From positions 372,001 through 436,000 of the forward strand of contig NZ_CP089289.1 of the NCBI RefSeq assembly GCF_022819365.1: a stretch of DNA of 64,000 nt. Direction: 5' to 3'. This stretch comes from Candidatus Nanosynbacter sp. HMT-352. GTDB lineage: Bacteria; Patescibacteriota; Saccharimonadia; Saccharimonadales; Saccharimonadaceae. Every line of letters starts with the position of its first letter. The first letter of the stretch is position 1. Shown here one piece after another: positions 57,029-64,000 of this stretch. The translations under genes were made by a program, and so were the position numbers. The notes under the pieces were generated by a model. It was given only the letters and a program-made list of their open reading frames with translations. It ran no database searches and was not told where the DNA came from.

Positions 57029-57505
57029 ATGTCAAAGCCAAAAGCTAAAAAACCAGCCACACAGAATATCATCAATCGTCGCGCACGGTTTGATTATGAA
57101 CTTGGTGAAGAAATTGTAGCTGGCTTGGTTTTAACTGGGATGGAAGTACGAGCCGCCAGAGAAGGACACGTCCAGCTTAAAGGCTCATTTGTTAGCTTAA
57201 GAAATGGCGAATTGTGGCTAAATAACGCCAGCTTTTCACTGCGATTAAACGTTCGCGGAGAAGCAAATAGCCGCTCAGTCGACACTTCGGCGCGGAAATT
57301 ATTGGTAAGTAAAAGGCAATTGTCCAATTTTACAGAAGCAAAAAAACAGGGAATGACAATTGTCCCGACCAAATTGTTGACCAACGGAAAATTCATTAAA
57401 GTTGTAATTGCGCTCGGAAAAGGTAAGAAAAATTACGACAAAAGACAAACCATCAAACGCCGCGACCAAGACCGAGAAACCAGGCGACTTATCTCTAATA
57501 GATAG
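57029..57505 (+). CDS. smpB: SsrA-binding protein SmpB
   Basis: 158 residues: NRRARFDYELGEEIVAGLVLTGMEVRAAREGHVQLKGSFVSLRNGELWLNN and the KRQTIKRRDQDRETRR tail. Binds tmRNA for trans-translation. TATAAT at 57016-57021 (preceded by TGC) ends seven bases before the ATG (leaderless). Its presence means that a real tmRNA should exist in the genome. Confidence 0.97.
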   Translation: MSKPKAKKPATQNIINRRARFDYELGEEIVAGLVLTGMEVRAAREGHVQLKGSFVSLRNGELWLNNASFSLRLNVRGEANSRSVDTSARKLLVSKRQLSNFTEAKKQGMTIVPTKLLTNGKFIKVVIALGKGKKNYDKRQTIKRRDQDRETRRLISNR

Positions 57506-57534
57506 CCGCACCGATTACAAACTCAGCCTGAGAT

Positions 57535-58833
57535 TTATTGATTTTCGCGCGCGTCAATTAGCTTTTGATAGAGCTTTTCAAGTTTCTTCACTTGACTGCG
57601 CTCCGTGAATTTATTAGCCAGTTTCTTACTTTCAGCGCTAAATTCTGCTTGTTTCTTCGGGCTTTTTAGAATTGCAATTACTTTTTCCGCGACACTTTCT
57701 GGATTGTTCTCCGCAAAATAGCCATTAACTCCGTCCTTCACAACCTCTGAAACTTCCTTGTCAATAATAACAATCGGCTTTCCAGCGTGAGCGGCTTCAT
57801 GAAGAACCCAGCCCTGCGTATCTTTAAGCGAAGGAAAAGTAAACACGTTCATCACTTTATACGCCACACCCAAATCTTCTCGCGGCATGGCGCCAGTAAA
57901 GATAATCCTATCCGCGAAATCCGTCTCAGCCGCCATTTTCTCCAAAGTCTTTCGATACTCAAAATCGCCAACAAACAACAGCTTCGATTTCGGACGAACT
58001 TCAGCAATAAACTCACTAAACGCCTGAATCAAAATTGGCAAATTCTTTTCCTCGCCCAAACGCCCCACGAATCCAAACACTTCATCTTTTTCATCAAGAC
58101 CCCATTGCTCGCGAAATTCCGCAACTCGCTTCACGCTCGCCCGCGGAAGAGAATTCACTCCGTTTGGCATTAAAGTAACATCGTACGTGTAATCTTCAGT
58201 CTGCCAAGATTCCAATTGATCACGGCTTTTACGCGACAGGGCAATCACCGCATCCGCCTTGCTGTATAAAATAGTAATAACCCGCTCAATAATATCTTTA
58301 TTCCATTTCGTTACGCCATTACGCGGACGATATAATTTGGCAACCTCCAACAAATCCTGTCCATTCAATTTTACCGACAATGGAAAAACCACTCCCGCCA
58401 ACGCCAAAACTCCCGGCAAAACCGCAGGATAATGATCGACGAATTCATATAGATCCGTACAATGCTGGATAATCAAAGGAATATTATTTTTCTTCGCCGC
58501 CTTCACACCCAATAGCCCAATTTGCGACGGCGTAAAAATATGCACCACATCCAAATTCATATTGGCAATTTGACGCTGCACCACAGGAGGGAAGAATACC
58601 GACGTGTCGTAATCGTCAAAGAACGCGCCCGTAATTGAGCGGAAACGAATTATTCGACTATTTTCATCTTCATGAAGAAGTTCGGCCTGCTTGGACGGAC
58701 TAATAGACTTTGCCGGGCAAAAAACATAAACCTCATGCCCCAAAGCTTCCAACTCGCGCTTTAATGATTCAACAACGTAAACGATACCGTTAATGGACGG
58801 TCTATAGCTGTCCGTAAAAAGTCCTATCCTCAT
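57535..58833 (-). CDS. GT4 glycosyltransferase (MgtA/PimB-like)
   Basis: 432 residues. MRIGLFTDSYRPSINGIVYVVESLKRELEALGHEV is the typical N-terminus of diacylglycerol or phosphatidylinositol glycosyltransferases; FVGRLGEEKNLPILIQAF, GAMPREDL and DTQGWVLHEAAHAGKPIV in the C-terminal domain. Likely builds a glycolipid at the inner membrane. TATAAT ends eight bases before the ATG (leaderless). Confidence 0.9.
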   Translation of the reverse strand: MRIGLFTDSYRPSINGIVYVVESLKRELEALGHEVYVFCPAKSISPSKQAELLHEDENSRIIRFRSITGAFFDDYDTSVFFPPVVQRQIANMNLDVVHIFTPSQIGLLGVKAAKKNNIPLIIQHCTDLYEFVDHYPAVLPGVLALAGVVFPLSVKLNGQDLLEVAKLYRPRNGVTKWNKDIIERVITILYSKADAVIALSRKSRDQLESWQTEDYTYDVTLMPNGVNSLPRASVKRVAEFREQWGLDEKDEVFGFVGRLGEEKNLPILIQAFSEFIAEVRPKSKLLFVGDFEYRKTLEKMAAETDFADRIIFTGAMPREDLGVAYKVMNVFTFPSLKDTQGWVLHEAAHAGKPIVIIDKEVSEVVKDGVNGYFAENNPESVAEKVIAILKSPKKQAEFSAESKKLANKFTERSQVKKLEKLYQKLIDARENQ

Positions 58834-58852
58834 AATAGCCCCATTATACCAT

Positions 58853-59875
58853 TTATATCAGCGATCGATAAAATTCGACCAATCGCTCGGCGCCGGCACT
58901 ACTATCAAAACGCTCAGCAATTTTCTCAGCACCAAGTTGCGCTTTCTTATAAGCTTTCTTATCTTTGCGCAATTTACTGATCAACTCCAAGAACTCATCG
59001 TCCGTTTTCGCCATAACAGCGTCGCCCTTAAATGTGTCATTGTACTGCGGAATGTCGCGTAGAATGATCGGCAAGCCAGCGCCAGCCGCCTCCAAGACGC
59101 ACATAGGATGATTTTCCTGCATAGCCGGCAAAACAAAAACGTCGGCAGCGACATAATAGTCACGAACATTCTCCAGAGGTATCACACCAGTTACAGTGAG
59201 ATTGTCCGGCGCATTTTTTATCATATTTTGCATGGCGTTATAATCCGCGCCCAAATTCTTAAACGGAATTCCTCCCACCCAGAAAAACTTTACATCTGGC
59301 ATTTCTTTGGCAGCTTTTATTAAAATATCCAAACGTTTTCGCGGCTGGACTTGACCATTTCCCATAACCACAAAATCATCGTCCTTCAAGCCAAGCTTTT
59401 TCCGAGCCAACTTTTTCTCCGCAGCAGAATGCTTATATCTCGACATATTTATCGTATTGTAAAGAACTTTCGTCTTTGGCACGTGCATGTCATTTATCAA
59501 TTCATCAGCAACCATGCCAGAGCAAGCTAAAACCAAATCAGCCTTTTTGTAAAAGAATTTCAGCCACGCTCGACCTAAAGGCTTCCAATATTTCGCACCT
59601 TTAATCGAACCGATAAAGCTATCCGGTACAATGTGAGCAGAAACAACTTTTTTGCCACCTTTTTTCATCAAATGCCGAAACGAATATAAACCCATAGTCT
59701 GAATATGGATAATGTCAGCAGGACGATCAGAATTCACTTCAATATCAATATCTTTTCTTTTACGCAGCGCGTCCGTAATCTCCTTATAAGCCGTATGCAC
59801 ACCGTGACCCTGAACGGTGAATTCGCTCTCAGAAATCATATTAACAATTAGTTTTTTATCGTCTTTCTTACTCAT
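58853..59875 (-). CDS. GT4 glycosyltransferase, second copy
   Basis: 340 residues. Starts MSKKDDKKLIVNMISESEFTVQGHGVHTAYKEI; VMGNGQVQPRKRLDILIKAAKEM near 170 and LPAMQENHPMCVLEAAGAGLPIILRDI near 250 mark GT4. TATACT ends six bases before the ATG (leaderless). Together with the neighbouring GT4 it suggests two sequential sugar transfers in a glycolipid path, by analogy. Confidence 0.88.
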   Translation of the reverse strand: MSKKDDKKLIVNMISESEFTVQGHGVHTAYKEITDALRKRKDIDIEVNSDRPADIIHIQTMGLYSFRHLMKKGGKKVVSAHIVPDSFIGSIKGAKYWKPLGRAWLKFFYKKADLVLACSGMVADELINDMHVPKTKVLYNTINMSRYKHSAAEKKLARKKLGLKDDDFVVMGNGQVQPRKRLDILIKAAKEMPDVKFFWVGGIPFKNLGADYNAMQNMIKNAPDNLTVTGVIPLENVRDYYVAADVFVLPAMQENHPMCVLEAAGAGLPIILRDIPQYNDTFKGDAVMAKTDDEFLELISKLRKDKKAYKKAQLGAEKIAERFDSSAGAERLVEFYRSLI

Positions 59876-59895
59876 ACCTACAGTATAGCAAATAA

Positions 59896-60699
59896 TTATT
59901 CCGCCAATATCAATTCGGCAACCAGTTCTGGGCTATCTAACACCGACAAATGTCCTGTATCAATCTCCACAAATTTATCAATTTTTATACCATCGGCGGC
60001 GTTCACGGGAAGCGAAATCTTGTCCCGTCGCCCAACTATCAATCCCGTAAATTCGCGCTCAGAAATAATAATTTTTTCACCCCGAGAAATGTCCCGCGCA
60101 ATTTTCGATTGCTCCAAATATTGCCACCGCGTTACTCGCGTATTTTTCGTCAGCCATCGTATCAAATCCACGACATTTTTCCGTCTATTATTCACCAAGC
60201 ACAGCCCACGAAACACCGAAAAATAATAGTTTAAATAAATATATTGATTCGCCCGACGAGTGCGATAAAAGAACGACGAGGAAATTCTCGACATAGCCGA
60301 AGTTTTAATCGGAGGGCTGATGTACCAAATTTTTTGGCATTGCATTTTATTTGCCGCCAAACATCCAAGCGAATGGGCGACAACCTCGTCAATTGACACA
60401 CCTTTACCGTCAAAAGCCGACATCAAATTCATCGCCCAATTTTCAACGTCGCTCATTTTCATATCTTTTATCAATTGACTTCTACCGTGAGAAGGCAAGT
60501 CAACAAACACCAAATTCGCGTCATTTTTCAGTCGGTAAGCTAGCGGAATCATCCCGTGAAAATCGCCACCAATGCCGTGAATTAGCAAAATAGTTTTATT
60601 TGAGCCGCCTTGATAAAAATAATAAGCAGTTTTCACGCCTCCGACGTCCATGAAATCGCTTGATATTTTGCCCAAAAACTTATCATACATTGGTAGCAT
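59896..60699 (-). CDS. Alpha/beta hydrolase
   Basis: 267 residues from ATG 60699, whose spacing after TATAAT fits a leaderless start better than the ATG two codons earlier. TILLIHGIGGDFHG (oxyanion loop), VDLPSHGRS, nucleophile elbow VVAHSLGC near 110, VGRRDKISLP acid region and IDTGHLSVLD with the catalytic His. Cuts an unknown ester or amide; lies next to the glycolipid-type glycosyltransferases. Confidence 0.85.
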   Translation of the reverse strand: MLPMYDKFLGKISSDFMDVGGVKTAYYFYQGGSNKTILLIHGIGGDFHGMIPLAYRLKNDANLVFVDLPSHGRSQLIKDMKMSDVENWAMNLMSAFDGKGVSIDEVVAHSLGCLAANKMQCQKIWYISPPIKTSAMSRISSSFFYRTRRANQYIYLNYYFSVFRGLCLVNNRRKNVVDLIRWLTKNTRVTRWQYLEQSKIARDISRGEKIIISEREFTGLIVGRRDKISLPVNAADGIKIDKFVEIDTGHLSVLDSPELVAELILAE

Positions 60700-60735
60700 A
60701 TTCATTAAATTATATCATCACGGTATAATAAAATT

Positions 60736-61536
60736 ATGAAGCTTTTCTCTTGGAACGTAAACGGCATTCGTGCAGTTATAAATAAAGGTGAATTCGCGAA
60801 GTTTATTAACACGTACAATCCAGATATTTTATGTCTACAGGAAACTAAGGCCGCCAGAGATCAGGTTGAAATTGACCTGCCAAATTATCACGAGCATTTC
60901 TATTCCGCCGCCAAAAAAGGCTATTCTGGCACGGCGATTTTCTCAAAAATCTCGCCCTTGAGCTGGCGCGACAGTTTTCCGCCGAACATCATTGAAAGGT
61001 TTGATTTGACGGGCGATGAATACGGCAATCCAGCCGACGAAGGACGAATTATTACCGCCGAGTTTGACGATTTTTGGGTTGTCAATTGCTACACTCCGAA
61101 CTCAAAAGGGGATTTGAGTCGATTGGATTTGCGATATAAAAAATGGGACAAGGCAGTATTGGCTTATCTGGAAGAATTGGAATTGTCAAAGCCAGTCCTT
61201 TACTGCGGCGATATGAACGTGGCACATCAAGAAATTGACTTGGCAAATCCGAAACCCAACGTCGGCAAGCACGGCTTCACCGACGAAGAGCGGGAGGGTT
61301 TTCAGAACTATTTGGACGCTGGTTTTACAGACACTTTTCGGGCGGCTTTCCCCGAAAAAACTGGTGCGTATACTTGGTGGACGCATTGGGCGAATGCCAG
61401 GGCGCGAAATGTTGGTTGGCGAATTGACTATTGGCTAGCGTCGCGTGAAATTGCAAATCGCGTTACTAATCCGCAAATTCATCCAGAGCAAATGGGCAGC
61501 GATCATTGCCCGGTGAGTATTGAGGTAAATTTGTAA
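60736..61536 (+). CDS. xth: Exodeoxyribonuclease III
   Basis: 266 residues. MKLFSWNVNGIRAVINKGEF, CLQETKA (metal-ligand Glu), VVNCYTPNSKGDLSRLDLRYKKWDK, YCGDMNVAHQEIDLANPK and GSDHCPVSIEV with the catalytic Asp-His pair. AP endonuclease/3'-5' exonuclease in base excision repair. TATAAT ends six bases before the ATG (leaderless). Its stop overlaps the next start by one base. Confidence 0.96.
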   Translation: MKLFSWNVNGIRAVINKGEFAKFINTYNPDILCLQETKAARDQVEIDLPNYHEHFYSAAKKGYSGTAIFSKISPLSWRDSFPPNIIERFDLTGDEYGNPADEGRIITAEFDDFWVVNCYTPNSKGDLSRLDLRYKKWDKAVLAYLEELELSKPVLYCGDMNVAHQEIDLANPKPNVGKHGFTDEEREGFQNYLDAGFTDTFRAAFPEKTGAYTWWTHWANARARNVGWRIDYWLASREIANRVTNPQIHPEQMGSDHCPVSIEVNL

Positions 61537-62327
61537 TGGATATGAAATTTTGGCAAAAACAAGAACCAGGGAAGCCACTTTTTCCAGATGTCGAATGGAA
61601 CAAGCCAGAACGACGCGACCAAGCGGGAAAATTGGGAATCATCGGCGGTAACAAATTAGGCTTTTTGGCGGTGGCAGAAAGCTATCAAGAGGCGCTCAAG
61701 GCTGGCGTGGGCGAGGCTCGCGTTTTACTCCCTGATGCCTTGAAAAAAAATGTTCCCGCGAATATGACCGACGTTTTATTCGCACCAACAAACCAATCAG
61801 GCAGTCTGGCCAACGAAGCACTTGACGAGGCGTTGGCGCTGGAAAGGTGGGCGGATGTATTGCTATTATGCGGCGACGCTGGGCGAAATAGCCAAACGGC
61901 AATTGTCTACGAAGAATTGATCAAAAAGTCAGAAGTTCCCGTCGTGCTGACGCGAGATGCGATTGACCTCGTGCAAAATAGTTTTCAGGAAATTTTGGAC
62001 AATCCGCACGTGGTTTTCGTGGCAAGTCTGGCGCAAGTTCAGAAAATATTCCGCGCAATTTTTTATCCAAAAATGATTACGTTCAGCATTCAATTGTCGC
62101 AACTCGTCGAGGCGCTCCACAAATTCACCATCACGTACCCCGTAACAATTTGCGTTTTTCATGCCGACAATTTAATAATCGCCCACAGCGGAGAAGTCGT
62201 CACCCAAAAATGGGACGCACCAATGGCAATCTGGCGGGGAACCGTCGGAGCCCGCGCCGCAAGCTACTTGATTTGGTCGCCGAAAGCGCCGCTAGCAGCA
62301 ATCAGTACCGCTATTTGCAAAATGTAG
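61536..62327 (+). CDS. NNRD/ribokinase-like domain protein
   Basis: 263 residues. KLGIIGGNKLGFLAVAESYQEALKAGVGEARVLLPDAL resembles the start of NAD(P)HX dehydratase (NnrD) domains; LLCGDAGRNSQTAIVYEEL and VLTRDAIDLV correspond to the nucleotide loop and the DAD motif, but the catalytic Asp is not in its usual context. It is diverged, so enzymatic activity is uncertain. Coupled to xth by TAATG. Confidence 0.6.
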   Translation: MDMKFWQKQEPGKPLFPDVEWNKPERRDQAGKLGIIGGNKLGFLAVAESYQEALKAGVGEARVLLPDALKKNVPANMTDVLFAPTNQSGSLANEALDEALALERWADVLLLCGDAGRNSQTAIVYEELIKKSEVPVVLTRDAIDLVQNSFQEILDNPHVVFVASLAQVQKIFRAIFYPKMITFSIQLSQLVEALHKFTITYPVTICVFHADNLIIAHSGEVVTQKWDAPMAIWRGTVGARAASYLIWSPKAPLAAISTAICKM

Positions 62328-62345
62328 CTTCTTATAAATATCTGC

Positions 62346-62463
62346 TTGACATTACGTATAATTAGTTGTATTATACTACCAAGCTTTCGCTCGGATTCAT
62401 CAAAGGGCGAAAGTAGCCCTTGGTCGTGAGTGAAGAGCATCTCTTTTAGGGAGTGATTTTATC
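62346..62463 (+). promoter_or_regulatory. Consensus promoter and hairpin leader of the 62464 gene
   Basis: TTGACA (62346-62351), 17 bases, TATTAT (62369-62374). A composite hairpin follows: ACCAAG/CTTGGT (62378-62383, 62419-62424) and CTTTCGC/GCGAAAG (62384-62390, 62407-62413). A small AAGAG/CTCTT hairpin comes next and then RBS TAGGGAG. The promoter is close to sigma-70 consensus. Confidence 0.65.
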
Positions 62464-62682
62464 ATGCGAAGAATCGGAATCGCATTAATCATGGTTGTGT
62501 TCTTAGCGACGGTCGTCGCCGCTTCCGCTGCAATCGGAGCAGCGGCTGGGATGCTGATCGCATGTCTGCTTGCCGCAGACATGTCCTCCGCGGCGCCCAT
62601 TGGAGCATTTGCCGGAGGCTTCGCTAGCCTCATGTTCCTAATAAACGCAAAAACTAACGGAGGGAAAGGGCTAGGGATGTAA
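62464..62682 (+). CDS. Small Ala-rich membrane protein
   Basis: 72 residues. Two hydrophobic helices rich in Ala/Gly: MVVFLATVVAASAAIGAAAG and APIGAFAGGFASLMFLI, with a short polar turn; basic N- and C-termini. Codons are richer in GC than the neighbours. Strong RBS GGGAG; own promoter and terminator. No family known; it could be a holin-like or structural peptide. Confidence 0.6.
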   Translation: MRRIGIALIMVVFLATVVAASAAIGAAAGMLIACLLAADMSSAAPIGAFAGGFASLMFLINAKTNGGKGLGM

Positions 62683-62755
62683 AGCCCGCAGAGAAGACAG
62701 CTCGCCTGGAAGGCTATAAAGCCTCGGTAGCGCCTTTCTGCGGGCTGTTTTCTTT
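62683..62755 (+). terminator. Terminator of the 62464 unit
   Basis: AGCCCGCAG (62683-62691) pairs with CTGCGGGCT (62738-62746), followed by GTTTTCTTTG; the loop contains a secondary stem GGCT/AGCC. Confidence 0.8.
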
Positions 62756-62803
62756 GCATAAAAAAATCGCCCAAAGTGGACGATTATCACCTGAAGCTGC
62801 CTC

Positions 62804-62890
62804 TGGTACCGCGGGCCGGACTTGAACCGGCACGAGCTATTGCTCACCAGATTTTGAGTCTAGCGCGTCTACCAATTCCGCCACCGCGGC
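62804..62890 (-). tRNA. tRNA-Leu (anticodon CAA)
   Basis: Acceptor GCCGCGG pairs with CCGCGGT, anticodon loop CTCAAAA (CAA) between CTAGA/TCTGG, long variable arm and CCA end are present; reads UUG. Confidence 0.95.
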
Positions 62891-62993
62891 ACAAGAGAAC
62901 GCTCCAAGCTACCGTACGATTGTAGCACAACTAGCAATTTCTCACAAGCACGACTTTTATTTGATGTCGATTTGACGTATAATGAAAGAAGTT

Positions 62994-64000
62994 ATGTATC
63001 CGACGGATGATCAATCAAACGGTCGAGTGGGCATGCCGGTATCAGATCAGCGCCGATCTCTCACGCCGCCAACTCGCGACTCGGTAGCCTCACGAAATGC
63101 CGCTGCTGATGTTATTCGTGGGCAACTTGACGCTATTTATTCCAAAACAGAAGAGCAGAATTCTGCGCCAGAAAAACCTCAGCCACAACCATTTTCCGCT
63201 CAATTGCAATCAAAACCCGAAGCCCGATCAGAACAGCCCAAGGCACAAATATCCAAACCTCAGCAAGCTTCAACAGCACCGCATCCAGAGCTAAAAAAAG
63301 ACTCTGCTAATCACGCTATGCGGACGGCGCCAATTACCCAAACCCAGGTTCAGCCAAAGCCGCAAATTAGCAATTCCGTTCCCGCAAACCAAACCACTCA
63401 AACTCAAAATTCAGCCGTCCACACTCAAGTTTCAGCCGACCAATGGAAGCAATACCACAGCGCTTGGCAGAAATATTATCAGATGTATTACGAGCGTTAC
63501 TACGCGGGCGACATCGCGGCAAAAAACCGTGAGATTTCTCGATTGACGAAGGAAAATCAGAATATCACGCCAGTAATCAGCGCAGACGAGCCTCTGGATC
63601 CACAAAAAGCGGCCATAAAAGAACTCCGCAGTCAAATTCAGCAAAAGGTTCGCGACTCCGCAAATAAAGTGAAAAAATCCCGACATTTTGTTCCGGCGAT
63701 TGCTGGATTATCAGTGCTATTAGTCTTCATGTTTTTGCAATATAACCGCGTTATTTTCGGCGCGGTCGCAGCTTACACAACACCTGGCGCGATTAACCCA
63801 CAAAACATCATCGTTGACGCCTCCACCGACGTAACTGTCGGACCCGAGCCTAGGATTATTATTCCAAAGATTAACGTTGACGCGCCAGTTATTTACGGTG
63901 CCGCCAGCGACACGAAATCGCAATCAAAAGCTATGGAGAAGGGGGTGGCTCACTTTTCAATTCCTGGTGCCAGCGCCGTGCCAGGCGAAGTCGGAAATGC
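62994..64000 (+). CDS. Sortase family protein with long N-terminal extension, 3' end outside window
   Basis: Open to the window edge (about 335 residues). Start at ATG 62994, ten bases after TATAAT; an ATG at 62982 overlaps that box and is rejected. Residues 1-229 are a Gln/Pro/Ser-rich, likely cytoplasmic region with a short coiled coil; a membrane helix follows (about 230-250). Then IIIPKINVDAPVIYG (about 287) and the start of the sortase beta-barrel (GVAHFSIPGA, PGEVGN) appear; the catalytic Cys and Arg lie beyond the edge. It would cross-link LPXTG/LAXTG proteins to the wall. Confidence 0.85.
   Translation, partial: MYPTDDQSNGRVGMPVSDQRRSLTPPTRDSVASRNAAADVIRGQLDAIYSKTEEQNSAPEKPQPQPFSAQLQSKPEARSEQPKAQISKPQQASTAPHPELKKDSANHAMRTAPITQTQVQPKPQISNSVPANQTTQTQNSAVHTQVSADQWKQYHSAWQKYYQMYYERYYAGDIAAKNREISRLTKENQNITPVISADEPLDPQKAAIKELRSQIQQKVRDSANKVKKSRHFVPAIAGLSVLLVFMFLQYNRVIFGAVAAYTTPGAINPQNIIVDASTDVTVGPEPRIIIPKINVDAPVIYGAASDTKSQSKAMEKGVAHFSIPGASAVPGEVGN

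Overview
The window looks like a chromosomal piece of a Candidatus Saccharibacteria (TM7) genome, most like the oral, host-associated lineages. This is inferred from gene content and style: a small, densely packed, mostly AT-leaning chromosome; standard genetic code; pared-down DnaX and RecR; GmrSD-like and GIY-YIG-type genes; sortase-anchored surface proteins; and patches of higher-GC sequence that look actinobacterial, as expected for an epibiont of Actinomyces-like hosts. No search could be run, so the taxon is an inference.

Layout. 1-4.5 kb: a truncated GIY-YIG/T5orf172-DEAH helicase, rpmG, a GH57 hydrolase and GT4 glycosyltransferase pair, tRNA-Trp. 4.5-11 kb: P-loop and WLM-type metallopeptidase genes, an orphan PAS histidine kinase, secE-nusG-rplK, tsaC-like gene, enolase. 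11-15.2 kb: rplA with an unusual N-terminal extension and its leader, a GC-rich LAXTG surface protein, then rplJ-rplL behind an L10 leader with a competing terminator. 15.4-23 kb: conserved unknowns and the dnaX-dnaB / membrane GT / ybaB-recR replication-repair block. 23-33 kb: an LPXTG PKD-domain protein, nrnA-like phosphoesterase, an unknown gene behind a 22-bp leader hairpin, cysS, AI-2E family protein, an ABC-2 exporter and a two-component system. 33-38.8 kb: GreA-like factor, a DUF262/DUF1524 (GmrSD) restriction-like gene, small unknowns and remnants, tRNA-Gln, a RumA-type methyltransferase, DUF2185. 38.8-47 kb: P-type ATPase, a UvrD helicase-nuclease fusion, a highly structured GC-rich island and dus. 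48-54.6 kb: the complete F-type ATP synthase operon (minus strand). 54.6-64 kb: glutaredoxin, ABC-F, smpB, two GT4 genes with a hydrolase, exonuclease III, an NNRD-like gene, a small membrane protein unit, tRNA-Leu and a sortase cut by the window end.

Two promoter styles stand out. About twenty housekeeping genes have a TATAAT-like box ending only about 5-10 bases before the start codon, the signature of leaderless mRNAs. By contrast the two sortase-substrate genes and three small or unknown genes have a -35/17 bp/-10 promoter, a strongly structured 5' leader and a strong Shine-Dalgarno site. Together with the sortase gene at the right edge, the two surface proteins suggest a cell-envelope display system, possibly used in host attachment.
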